Source: Powellomyces hirtus (Eukaryota > Chytridiomycota > Chytridiomycetes > Spizellomycetales > Powellomycetaceae). From it: a DNA stretch of 64,000 nt. Location of the stretch: assembly GCA_025526995.1 (NCBI GenBank), contig JAHLKG010000007.1, forward strand, positions 1,138,768 to 1,202,767, in the 5' to 3' direction. Below, piece by piece: positions 24,309 to 35,336 of this stretch (position 1 is its first letter; each line of letters starts with the position of its first letter). Both the position numbers and the translations under genes were made by a program. The notes beneath the pieces were generated by a model. That model did not search any database. It had not been told where the DNA came from and saw only the letters and a program-made list of their open reading frames with translations.

Positions 24309-24751
24309 AGAACTACGAACCCCCACCAACACACCGCCATCCTAATCCAACCAACCCCCTAAGCACCCTCTTGGCCCCCGCGCACCCACCCAAACGGCCC
24401 GCCCACATACCCGCAGCTCCAACCACATGCGCAAAGCATGACTGTTGGCACCCACTCGCTGCCTGAATTCGTCCACCTTTCTTCCTTTTGACGTGTGTTT
24501 TTTTGTATAAAGGATATTCCCATACTTTCAAAAACAAAAATACATAAATTTTTTGAACCACCGTACGCATCGTTACAAATCCGCTGGGGCCGTTGAAAAG
24601 TATTCCATATCTATATATATATATATACTGGGCGGCCTCCCCGCTCTGCTGGGTCTGCGAGCCACTACAAATTTCTGGTTTGTCGTTCATACTCTCCATA
24701 TAGACATGTACGGGGGGCAAAGGCTCCCACTCCCCTGCTCCCCATTCCCGT
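24309..24751. other. Intergenic between convergent PMP3-like and C6 regulator genes
   Basis: No gene is seen. A short TA dinucleotide run (tatatatatatata) lies near 24613-24627. Confidence 0.5.
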
Positions 24752-27700
24752 TCACGCCCGCGAGATCCTCACGGGCATGGGGGGCATGCCCTTCTTTCCC
24801 GGACAGTCGGGGTAGGTTGGCATATATCCGACGCCAATCAACGTGCCTGCCCAGATGCCGACATCCGAGGCCAAACACGCCAATGCGCCGGCGGTTGCCG
24901 TTGCCTCTGCGCCCCCTCTGAGCATCTGGCAGAGGGCTCTGATCTGGAACGCATAGTTCATATTCACGGGGGCAAAGCGCGCGAGGTTGTCCAGAACAGG
25001 GAGGAAAATATCGCGACAGTCCGCAATCGCGTCTTCAACCAGGATCGCCGTCGCGGCCGGTTCCGCGGGGTCGTCGACTTGGTTGTCGTTGTTGTGGGTC
25101 GTGGCCGCGAGGAGGTTGTTGAGTTCGGCTTGGACGACCAGCAACACCCCCAGCCCCGCCATCGGGAGGATGCCAATCTGCGGCGGCGGCGCCGGGTGCG
25201 TCGACATGAACGGAATACTCGCATTTTCCTGTGGGTACGTATGCGGGTCCACCACCAGCGGGGCCGGCCGCGGGGGGACAAGGTGCACCGATCGCAGAAT
25301 ATACGCCAGGGCCCGCCGGGCAACGGTCAGAATCTGGCGGGACGCGGCCCGGATCGGGTGGGACGTTCGCGAGTCGATCCGGTACAGGGGTCGCTGGGGC
25401 TGGTTACTCTGCGCCGCGCGTTCATTCCGCTGCTTATGGTGCGCGTGGTGCAGAGGGTGGTGTTCCGGGCGGGACGGGTTGCAGAGGTTATCATGTAGGA
25501 GCGAAAGGGAGAGCAGGTAGATGAACATGAGATGGAGGGACCCCACACCGCCCGGGGGTTTATTGGGTGGCGCGGATGCCGAGGAGGGCGGAGCCGGCGC
25601 CGTAGTCGCATCGCGGAACTTGACGAGACTCTCAAACATGCGCATTTGCGGGGGTAGGGCGAGGTACCAAATCATCAGACTCTCATGCAGGAGGGCCGGG
25701 TCCGTTTCGGGCGGGACAAGGGCCAGCACAGCCGCAGCGCCTCGACCCACATGCCCTTCATCCACGTCCGGGCGGTCGAGGTACGGCGCGCGGAGGAATC
25801 GCATGACGCGACGGAGGAGGAACGCTACTTGCATGTTGAGGGCGGTGTCCTGTGACGGGTTGATCTGGTATATCGCTCTGTTGAGCTGGTGGGCCGCGTG
25901 CGCCGTGATCTGGTCTTCAAAGATAGAGAGGCCCGTGTGGCGAATCTTCATTCTCCGCTCCCGGTCCTTTTCGTCTCGTTCCAACTGTTCGTTGCGGGTG
26001 GACTCCCAAGGCCGCCGTTCGTAGAGCATATGGGGCACATCCGTCTCGTCAATCACGAACGCAAACGTAGACGCCAGCGCACAGAACGTGTCGTGTTCGA
26101 TCGCCATCGCGTACACGTTCCACCGGATATCGCGTTCGAGGGCAAACAGGTCTTGCTGGACTTGCATGTGGGGCAAAGGGGCTTCGTCGGGCTGCGATAG
26201 GGATGATTTCGCAATGACGGGGTTGGTCGAGGTGCGGTTGTAGCACATGTATTCGCACACGTTGCACGCTTCGACGATCCATTTGCAGGCTTTGCGCCCA
26301 TTGTCGAGTTTGTAAAACACGGCGCCCAGCATGAGCATGCCTTGGACTGTGGCGGGAGTGTCTTGTCCGCGATCGCTAAAGGCATCCTCTGACCTAAAGA
26401 TGCGCAGGTAGTAAACTACAAGTCAGCAACGTCTCTCACTTTCTTTTCCGCTCCCCATGCTTTTACCACCTCCCCTTACCTAGCCGCAAAATACTTGACC
26501 GCACTCTGCCGTGTTCCATACTGTTTGTACAACTCTGGATGATTCGAAATCTGCGCCCCAAGCGCATACAACACATTCCTCACTCCCGGGTGCACTCGAT
26601 CACTCTGCGGCACCGGTCCATAGGGCAAACACGCCTCGCTCACCGTTCCCAATTCCATGAGGTGGGTGTGGAGGTCAATATCGGGTATATTAGTATTGTG
26701 TGTGTGTTGAAGCTGGGTGGTAAAGTGTTGAGAGGACAGGAGGGAAAAGTACATGTTGGAGTCCATGTTGAGAGACTGGTAGGCGGCGCCGTCGAGAGTG
26801 AGGTTGAAGTCGGTAACGCCCAGGTAGGTGTCCTGGGCAGCGGCGTGGCATCCGTCGGTGGCGACTTCCCAGAGGCGGGAAGGTTGGAAGGGTGGGGAGG
26901 GGGTGCTGGTGGTGGGGATGAAGCGGGAGGTAGAGTTGTTGTTGTTGGAATTGTTATTGCTGCTATTGTTATTGTCAGAAATCGAGTCGAGCAAATTGTC
27001 CAGATCTTCAAACATGGCTTCGGATTGCTGGGTCGCAATCGCCGGCGTCAAACCATCTCCATGGAGGTTGGTCGGAAACAGCGCCATATTTCCCCCTCCA
27101 TTACTGCCGGCATTGTTGTTGCTACCGCCATTCCCGCCCAAGGCCTGCATCTGATCCCCCAACTCCAATCCCGTATAAACCGGCACCTGCGGCCCCACCG
27201 GTGCCGCCTGGGTCCTGTCCGTCCCACTCTGCGGGCTCGGGAAAAAACTGTCAAGCGAGGGCGGGGAATCCAGACTGGGTGTCGCATTCTGCATCATATC
27301 GGGGGAACTCGATTGGGAGGTGATGCTTTCTGGCGAGAATGTCGTAGTGAACCCCGTGGCCGGTGCCGTGGCCGGGTGGAGCGTGGGGGCAATGCCAATC
27401 GGGTCGGTCGAGAGAAGTGTGTCGACAAACCCGGGGTCGTCCAACCCCCAAGTGCTAGTGGTGCTCGCGCCTGCACTGGCGTCCCAGCTCGGGGTGGTGG
27501 TGAAATCGGCTCGGTCTGGACGTTGGTCCGGCTGTTGCTGGTGCTGTCGTAACTGCTGCTGTTGCAGGTGCGGTTGTTGGATTTGATGTTGCTGCTGGTG
27601 CTGTAACTGCTGCTTCTGAACCGTAACCGGCCCGCCGCCCCCGGCATTCGGCCGTTTCTTGGTCATTGTCACATACGTGCACACGGCCGTCTCGCCTTCC

Positions 27701-27957
27701 CTAACGCGAGACTTCTGGCATTGCGTGCAGATGGGTCGGATACCGTCGCAGCGACGTTTCTTCGATCTGCACCCGTCTAAAAAAAAAAAAAAACAACACT
27801 GTCAGCCACCCCACCTCTATCCAACCCAAAAATACAAAATGAGCCGTCCCCACTTACCACAAGCCTGCACCTGCCGCTTGCGTTGCTCGGCCCGGCTTTC
27901 GCCGCTGGATGTGGGTAGACTGACTCTCCGCTGCTGCGACGGACCGCACACGGACAT
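24752..27957 (-). CDS. Zn(II)2Cys6 fungal transcription factor, three exons
   Basis: Minus exons 27858-27957, 26480-27776 and 24752-26393 encode 1012 residues. The binuclear zinc cluster is at residues 33-66: Cys33, 36, 43, 50, 53 and 66 (C-x2-C-x6-C-x6-C-x2-C-x12-C). The last spacing is longer than usual. A Gln-rich segment (~80-115) and a disordered Ser/Asn region with an Asn run (~300) follow. The middle homology (fungal_trans-like) region begins near 465 with VKYFAARSEDAF...MLMLGAVFYKLDNGRKACKWI. This needs acceptor CTTTAG/G at 26394-26395, since the upstream TTGTAG would break the frame. Target genes are unknown. The nearby PMP3 and PDE6D genes give no pathway clue. Confidence 0.85.
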
Positions 27958-28674
27958 GGCGAATAGAGTGTGTATATGGCTATATATGTGTGTTGGCTTG
28001 TTTGTATCGCTCGTGTCGTCGGGTTCGGGGATGGTGTTTCTGATTTTCGCACGCGCAAGTTAGGAGATGACAGGTACAATGTCGAACGAAACGGAGCGAT
28101 AACTGGTGTTGTAGGTGTTATTTGCAGAAGTGGGGGGTGGGGGAAAGGAGGCTGGTATGTTGTGTCAAAATGCGAATATGAAACGTGTGTACAGAAAGAA
28201 TCGGATGAACGGGGAACCCCAAGTAAAGTCAGTGAAACTGGGCACCCTGTCAGTTAGTTGTTTCTTGGCGTAGATTCTTTGATGGACCGCATGCAAGTAT
28301 CCGCCATCCCACCTAATGGCGCCTATCTCAACATCATCATCGGCCGTGGATCTGTGGCAGGGCCTACCGTAACCTCGTAGTATCGATATCCAGATACGGT
28401 AGTCGGTCAGTAGTAGTGGTTCCCTTTCCTTTTGCCCATGTGAGACTTTTATTTTACGGTCATCAACAAGTGTGACACACTCATCACACGCTTTCTTTTC
28501 TCACGCTTCGTGTGGGGTGAGGAAAAGAAGAGTCACAGAGTCTAAATGTCACACACTGCACAGCCACACCGTGCCTTCGCGTTTCGCATAAAAAACTCCG
28601 CTCATGTCAAACATCTCGGGGGGTTTTTTCTAGAGTGGCTTCTCTTCCATCATCACTCGCAGCAACAATTCGTC
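27958..28674. other. Divergent promoter region, C6 regulator and PDE6D-like
   Basis: 717 bp without a convincing gene, shared as 5' region by the two divergent genes. Confidence 0.5.
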
Positions 28675-29518
28675 ATGAATGCCGCAACAGACACATTCAC
28701 GACAACGACCCCAGCACCACCACCATCCTCCTCCAACGCCGGTTTTCACATGTAATAAATCCCTGTGTCGCGCTCCGTGACGCCCCCGTATGCCGTTCTC
28801 AATCAAAAAACTCATTTTGGAAAATTCGGTTTTCTTCGTTGTTCTGTAGAGAGAAAATGGTGATCAGCGATGGCGAAACAGGGAGAGTGCTGTGGAGTGA
28901 ATCCAATTGGCGAGTCTGCGTGCCGTTCAGATATGGCTTCTTGAATCTTGTTTTCACTCTTTTTTGACCTAACCCGTGCTTTTCTATATCCCCACGCGTC
29001 TCTTCATTTCCCCCTTACTTTTCCGATTCTCATTTTTCCCAGGCCGACCACCGCGCACATGACGCACACCGCCAGGCTGCCCTCCTCAATCTTGCACCAC
29101 CGCAGCGTCGCGCGCACCCTCACATTCGCGTCAACGCGCTCCATCTCGCATCTGCGGGTCACCCAGCGCGTGCTCGTGTACGGCCAGGCCGTCGAAGAAT
29201 GGGCCGCGGAATTCGGGTTTGTGATTCCGGAGAGCGTGAATGAGTGGTCGCATATCGTTGAGGCCGCGGGGGAGGAGGAGATGGTGGATGCGGAGGTGGT
29301 GAGGTACAATGAAAATTGCAACTTGAGAAATGGGCAAGATGGAGTGAGGAGCAGGGGGCTGTGGGCTTGCTGACGATGATTCTTTTTTCTTTGTTTTGCG
29401 TTGCTGGGGTAGTGGGAATACGGTGATTGAAACGGTGTTCTATGACAAGGACGAGGTGCTGAGTACGTTGACAGTAACGGTGTTTTACGACAACGACGCG
29501 GGAAAGAATCCAACCTGA
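28675..29518 (+). CDS. PDE6-delta prenyl-binding chaperone, four exons
   Basis: Exons 28675-28751, 28850-28909, 29043-29303 and 29413-29518 give 167 residues. PDE6D is an immunoglobulin-fold carrier that binds farnesyl or geranylgeranyl groups on Ras/Rab/INPP5E-type cargo and releases them to Arl2/Arl3-GTP, chiefly for cilia. Aligned landmarks are GETGRVLW, ARLPSSIL, VLVYGQAVEEWAAEFGFVIPE, SGNTVIETVFYDKD and the terminal TVFYDND. Intron 2 must use a GC donor (TTG/GCGAGT) to keep the frame, and then the distance between the GRVLW and ARLP landmarks equals that of the human protein. The N-terminal ~20 residues are Thr/Pro-rich and extra. The gene is lost from most non-flagellated fungi as far as I know. 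Confidence 0.9.
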
Positions 29519-29834
29519 GGCATCCAACTCAAAACCCGTCAGAGAGAATCTCACTTGTTGGGTGTAATTTACAGTGCTCTCATTCCCTGCATCCCGGTAC
29601 TCGCAAAAACCCCAACAAAAAGGAAATGCGATATTCTCAAAACCGCATCCGCTCAACCGACGCTGTCGCGCTTGCTACTACACTACCCTAATGCTATATA
29701 TGAACATTTTTTTTCCTTCTTCTCTTTTCTCTCTGCTTCCTAAATTAGTTCCGCAAGCGCTGATCTTTTTCCTTATGTTTGTGTGTGTGTGTGTATGTGT
29801 GTGAGCGTTTGACGTTTCTTCCTTTGGGTGTGTT
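29519..29834. other. Intergenic, convergent 3' ends
   Basis: No gene; a GT-rich run (tgtgtgtgtgtgtatgtgtgtg) near 29779-29800. Confidence 0.6.
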
Positions 29835-30986
29835 TTACAGTGCGAGCTTTTCGAAATCGGGCAAGCCGTCGGGAAGCAGGGTTGTGTTCCATACGTTTTG
29901 GCATTGGGTGGTGTAGTTGTTCTTGTCGCTGCTGTTGTTGCCATTGCTGTTATTGTTCGCATTGTTGTTGTTGCTGCTACTGTGGGAGTTGAGCAAAAGA
30001 GGGTGGTGGTCGTCATTCTTATCGTCCACTTTTGTATCATCATCCCAAATCGACCGCAGATCGCGGCGTGGCTGCTGTTGCCGCAGTGTCGCAAGATCCG
30101 GTTCAAAATCATCCCACTCATCCAAATTAAACGGCAACTGGTACTCATTCGGCGACAGCGATTCCTGCCGCAGGGTGGGCGGGTCTGCCAGCAGCAACGA
30201 CGGCGGCTGCGGCGGGGGCGAGGTCAGCAGCGCTGGCAGGTGGTCCGAGTGCGATGGTTGCGGGTACGTGTACGTTCTAAACCGCTGCGGGGGCGGGGTA
30301 CAGATATGGGGCGGTGGGGCATAGGGTCCTGGAGCCGATGCCAGGCGCGCAGAGGGCAAGTAGCGTACATCAAACGTTGCCGCGCGGGGTCGTGAACGCG
30401 GGGCCGAGGGTGTGACGACGATCCCGCCCGCACCACCGCGGAGTACTGGTCCCATTCCATGAGCAGCGGGTGCAGCAGCACCATGGAGAAATCTGCAAGC
30501 GGGTCCGCGGTTGCATATCCCCTGCAGCCAGTAACGACATATGGAACGTGATGACGCTGGGGAGGTGGTGGAGGGGTTGGCTACTCGGAGGGACGGCTGG
30601 TACCGCACGGGTTGCACTTGGGCTTGGTACACGTAGCGGGTCGGGAGGGTGATGACCCGTGTGACGTGGTGTTTGGGGTATCCGTGATGATGATAGGGGA
30701 CGGGCGGCTCGATTTGCGGTATGTGCATCTGCTGCTGCGGTTGCTGGAGGTGTTCGTGTAGTTGTTGGTCGTGGATGAACCAGCAGCCGTTTCCGTATCT
30801 TTTTTTTTCGCGATAGGCCATGAAATATATGCAAGTCCAGTCAATTTCATGGTGGGACATGATGGGTGAAAGACGAGGCAGAAAACGCGTTAGGCACACT
30901 TACCGACACGCACCCTTTTGCCAAAAGCGGCACGGCCCGCGGTGCGTCGGCGAGCCTTGCGATGTCCGGGGTGCCGAGTCGTCCAT
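29835..30986 (-). CDS. Two-CCCH zinc-finger protein, two exons
   Basis: Minus exons 30904-30986 and 29835-30798 encode 348 residues. Finger 1 (Cys19, Cys27, Cys33, His37) is assembled across the intron. Finger 2 (Cys115, Cys123, Cys129, His133) follows a 78-residue linker. Both are C-x7-C-x5-C-x3-H, a type that binds RNA in mRNA-decay and processing proteins or contacts ubiquitin-ligase partners. The rest is Pro/Gln/Asn-rich and disordered, with an Asn/Ser run near 315-335. The acceptor is unusual (nine A then AG rather than a pyrimidine tract), but the join recreates a complete first finger. Function is not assigned beyond probable RNA binding. Confidence 0.8.
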
Positions 30987-32368
30987 GTATGTATGTATGT
31001 ATGTAAGTAAACAAACAAAAAACCGATGGGGCTATTGAGACTAGAGGTATGCGGCGGAATCGTGGGACGGGCGCTAGAACAGCTTCTGTGATGCTATGCT
31101 AGCGATGCACGGGAAAGCCCTGGGTAAGCTGGGGTGGGAGGATGATGAAGAAAGAAGAAGGGTTGGGGCGAGACGGGAAGGGGTTGCATGCGTGTGATGG
31201 TGGGTGGATGCGCTATGGATGGATGGTGGAATTTGATGTGGGTAGAAAAGAAAGAAAAAGAGAAAGCACAAGGGGCCGATGGATGCAAGCGAAGAAACAG
31301 ATACGCAAGCACAGACGGGCGGCGGGGCGGGAAACGCATGGAGATGGATGTGAATGTGAATGTGAATGTGAATGTTAGAGAGCTGATCTTCTGTTTAGCT
31401 TAATGCCTTCTTTCCTAATGATTGATTTCCATTGAATTGACGGATAGCGCGTGTGCTGCGCGTAAAAGGGCTTTGTTGGACGAGAGAGAGAGAGAGAGAA
31501 CCCCCCGCGCCCGCCCTTTCCCTCCCATCATGACTCCGGGCATTGAGTGAATAGTCAAGCAAGCAGTCATAAGGAGCTCTCTCTCTGGCATAACGAACGG
31601 GGGGGGGGGGGGGGGGCGTTTGTCGGTCTGAATGAGCGATCCTGCCTTTGGTAGAATATATATATAGGGTTCCTCATCGCTGGACAAAAAGGTATCCGGG
31701 GTTTCCCCCAACCCTTCCCATCATCCATCCCACCCATTGTATCCAATTCAATTTGGAAATAAGCTCGTCATACATCAAGTGTCGAGACTGGAAAAAGGGA
31801 CTGGTAAACGGGTAGGTCGCTTGACGTGTGTGGCGCAGTCCTCATTCTTGCCCCACCCAATCCCCCAATCCTTTGATTAGCGTCACCAAGACACACGCAG
31901 GATCGCACAGTCAATAGTAAGCAAAGGGGAGAAGGGAAATGTCCCTTCTCAGAGAGCAATCCGCTCCCATATCTAGCATCTCCATCATGTCCTTCATCGT
32001 ACCCATCAGAGCGGACCACATCTGAGACGCGCCGATTCTTTGCTTACCACATCATCCCCATAGTGCTTGGCTTGTGGACTCTGCGCAATGTGGAAAGGAG
32101 CGGCAACTGTAAAGCAAGAGAAGAATTGGTGGGTAATTTGGGCCAAGAGCAGCAACAAACGCAAAAGCACAAAAGAAATGGTGTGTCATTCGGATTCCAA
32201 TGTGAAAAAGCAGCGGCAAAGGCAATGAAAAAGATACACTAGGGTAGTTCGGATGCACGGCATGTATTTTATCTATTTGAGGAAGGCCTTGTCCATCATA
32301 TGAATATGAGAACCAGTCCGAAATAAAAAAGCAACCGTATATGTCTATGTGTATGATATGCAAAAGCG
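30987..32368. repeat. Intergenic region rich in microsatellites
   Basis: 1.4 kb without a gene. It holds (GTAT)n near 30985-31003, (GTGAAT)n at about 31348-31373, a GA run near 31480-31498 and an 18-G run at 31599-31616. Confidence 0.8.
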
Positions 32369-33532
32369 TCACAGCTCCAACCGGGCGCAGAACGCAGCCG
32401 GGACGATAGACTGCAGAATCTTGTCCAAAAGTGCTGGTGCAGCAGAATCAACTTCGCCAACGGCTGCATTCCTCACATAGCGACGCACCGAAACGTCTGC
32501 GTGCCGGTCATTGATCCATGTTCCCGACTCCCAGCCTTTCGTATGCGTGACAAAGTCGTGCGCAAAAGCCGGACCATACTGAAGGCATCCGGTGAGAATG
32601 CAGTCAATGTAGGATTGCGGGATGGGTATAGTGGGTGTAGGGGTGTGGTATGCGGGTGATGCTGATGGTGACGATGATGGTGATGTCGCAGTGGTGGTGG
32701 TGGTGGTTGCGACAGGCGGAGAGGAGATGGGCGTGAGTTCATACACCCAGACAATCGCATTCGCAGGGTCGAATCCGCTGTCGTCGCCATTAATGTGAAT
32801 ATCGGACAGCGGCAATTGGGTCCGGGTGTAATGCGACTCGCGAGCGTCAAGCCTCCGAAGATCCGATTCCGGGTCTTCCGAGGCCAGAGGGATGAGGACG
32901 CCATTGCACTTGACCACGCTATCGTTATCCGCTTTCGGGATCCGCGTGACGCCGACGGCGGTGTAGTTGTTGCGCGGGCAAGGGTAGCTCCACGAGCGTT
33001 GCAGACCGTGGACTGTGGCTGGGATAGCGGTGGTGGGAGTCGGGACAGTGCGAAGGCGGGATTGAGGGTTGATCAGGCTGCCGTACCCAAAGAGATAGTG
33101 GCGTGGTTGTTGATGTGTGGCCGGCTCTGGGTTTGATGCGGGACGGGGTGGGAAAGCGACCGCTAAGCGGTAGGGAACGAGGGGTGCGTTGAGGGTATGT
33201 TGCCGCATGTGTTTTCTCAGCAGCCTCGCTCGTCGCACGGACGGGTGCGGCACTGGTGAAGCAGCGACATGGCGGGTATGGGTATAGTGCTGCAGCTTGA
33301 TGTGCCTGTCCGAGTGTGGAGGACGGCTGGCGGCAGAGTTGGAGGTATCGGAGTCGTGTGCGGTGCTGGCTGAAGCCGTCCGTGAGCGCCGTGAAAGGAG
33401 CGGGCAGAGAAATGCGGGCGGTAGGACGGTGCAGGTTGTTTTCGAGGAGGAAGAGGATAAGCGCAGGATGGGACGACGACGAGCGTGGGGTTGGCGCTGG
33501 CGAGCCGCGAGGGCGAGTCTGAAGGACGGCAT
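32369..33532 (-). CDS. Gamma-glutamylcyclotransferase-fold (GGCT/AIG2-like) protein
   Basis: A single exon of 387 residues from ATG at 33530-33532 to TGA at 32369-32371. The substrate-binding signature HYLFGYGSLINPQSR lies at ~144-158. Further GGCT-type segments follow: GVTRIPKADNDSVVKCNGVLIPL, a DARESHYTRTQL stretch with an acidic residue in the expected catalytic area, and a C-terminal YIDCILTGCLQYG...WINDR pattern. The family cleaves gamma-glutamyl peptides to 5-oxoproline or acts on related amides; the substrate here is unknown. The N-terminal ~130 residues are basic, Ser/Arg/His-rich and could include a mitochondrial presequence. A Thr/Ser-rich insert occurs at ~268-290. Confidence 0.8.
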   Translation of the reverse strand: MPSFRLALAARQRQPHARRRPILRLSSSSSKTTCTVLPPAFLCPLLSRRSRTASASTAHDSDTSNSAASRPPHSDRHIKLQHYTHTRHVAASPVPHPSVRRARLLRKHMRQHTLNAPLVPYRLAVAFPPRPASNPEPATHQQPRHYLFGYGSLINPQSRLRTVPTPTTAIPATVHGLQRSWSYPCPRNNYTAVGVTRIPKADNDSVVKCNGVLIPLASEDPESDLRRLDARESHYTRTQLPLSDIHINGDDSGFDPANAIVWVYELTPISSPPVATTTTTTATSPSSSPSASPAYHTPTPTIPIPQSYIDCILTGCLQYGPAFAHDFVTHTKGWESGTWINDRHADVSVRRYVRNAAVGEVDSAAPALLDKILQSIVPAAFCARLEL

Positions 33533-33972
33533 GTTTGTATTGGGGGGCGGGGTGGGGGGGAATAGTACAAAACGCCGTTTGGTTGGGGTGGAATTGGAAT
33601 TGGAAATGGGGGGAGTGTTGTTAACGGGACCTTTTTAAACGTCCATGACCTGCCAATCAATATAATATTATCTCCACATTGATGGTGTATTGCGTGCTCA
33701 TGACAGACCAAACAGGGTTTGCGGGTGCTGCTTGCGTGCTCACATCAGCACCCATTTTTGGCCGGTTGCGCAATCGGCGCGACATTCAATAATTCATGCA
33801 AATCTGGCGGTAAGGCGCAGTCACGCGGGCTTGATAAGATTGCGTTTTGTTCTCTGGACGCCGAGAGGCTAAGCATTTGAGCAAGTATCACGTGACATGC
33901 CCGCAGGTTTTTCGCTGCCCACCATCTAGACATCTTTCCAAGTTTTCTGCATCCAAACATCCAGCCCCAACA
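33533..33972. other. Divergent intergenic region
   Basis: No gene is seen; 5' flanks of the GGCT-like gene and the following orphan gene. Confidence 0.5.
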
Positions 33973-35336
33973 ATGCCAAGCAGCCAGAGTGGAGAGGATG
34001 GTCCTGGTTAGTGAGAGAGGCCGTCAATATATCTTGTTACCCTGTTACTTATTCTTTTCTCAGCTTTGGAGTCTGCCCTTGCACGTGCCTCAGCCCCTGC
34101 TGCTAGCCAGATGCGTGCTGTGGACTGGGAAGAGGAGGAGGCCTCCCTTGTTTGGAAGAAGTTCAAGGATTCGGATGATAAGGAGCAGGAGGAGCTCTTT
34201 ATGCAAATCTTGGTCTCTGCCAGGGAATCTGCCAGCTCCAAAACTGAACAAACAGTAGACAACATTTCGGACTGTGATGAGGTAAGCTGATGCGCCTCAC
34301 CGCGCCCCACTGCGCCACTTTAACCGGGGTAAAGTCCCTTACCTCTTTACTTTTGACTAGAGGGGCCCGTTGCAACATGCAGTAGAAAAAGCACGTATGG
34401 CTTACGAAACTTCTTCGGCGAAGCGCAAAAGCTCCGCAGCCGTCCCAGCCCCTCCCACCGGTGGCAGGACAAGCGTTGTGGGTTCGCAGAAATCTCCCGT
34501 GAAGAAGCGAAGGACTTTGGCAGCGCGAACAGCTGCTGTAGAGAGTGCAACTGATGTTCCTCCAGCTGCTACAAGGACAAGCGACAGGTTGCGAGGGAAG
34601 AAGGTGGCGGCCTCGCAAGTTATCAGCATGGTAGAATGTTCTTTGTTGCGGATGTCCGCCTTCATGACAGCCTGACGTCACTTCATATGAGTTCATCCTG
34701 CAAAATGTCGCAATTTCAGACACCTCCTCCCGTAGCGGGCAACTTGGGTTATATCTGGAATGACGAGCAACCAGGTAATGCCAACGTGCAACACCGACCC
34801 ACTTCTGCATGCGCTCACAATTGTGACAGGAATGGCAGAATGGAAGAAGAAATCTCCTCGTCGAAAATTACTACAAACTTGGGACCATCATCCGGAGGCA
34901 AGTATACACAAAGGCAAATAAAGCGGCCGTATCCAATAAGCCGACCCTCTCACTGTTTCTAGCTTCGCGCCAAACTCAAGGATCTCGTCCAACGCAGCCA
35001 GGCACTCTACCAACGGATGGACGAAGTGACAACGGACTCCTTGCAGGGACTCTCGGTTGGTATTTGGGCCGACAATGTAGTAGCCCACCCGGATGGCCAC
35101 GATATAGATCCCACGGTGTACCCTCCGCTTCACAGGTTAGTAGCGCTTTGGCTTCGATCGGGGTTGATTACTTGGCCTTTGACACATTTGCAATTAGGCG
35201 AGCTCTTGAACTGGCGAAGGTTATTCGAGAGAAACGACATTTCTATGGGCGCTTGATATGGAAGTACGATTTCAAGCAGGACTTCATAGAGCGCGAGATG
35301 AAGCGTTTCAAGACAGAGGCACATACCGTTTTGTGA
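33973..35336 (+). CDS. Orphan basic protein, seven exons, 318 aa
   Basis: Exons 33973-34006, 34064-34281, 34361-34630, 34720-34774, 34830-34897, 34963-35135 and 35198-35336 join without frame loss. I do not recognise a family. Features are an acidic helical N-terminal part (EEEEASLVWKKFKDSDDKEQEELFM), a basic nuclear-signal-like middle (KSPVKKRR near residue 131, DRLRGKK near 159), the motif GNLGYIWNDEQPG, a possible coiled coil (LRAKLKDLVQRSQALYQRMDEV), and a helical basic C-terminus. The fifth intron takes a GC donor (GAG/GCAAGT); the alternative GT two bases on leads to a stop. Nuclear or DNA-associated function is only a guess. Confidence 0.65.

Noticed and set aside
24613..24627. TATA box in the TA run 3' of PMP3-like gene
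   Set aside because: It lies between two convergent gene ends with no downstream gene.
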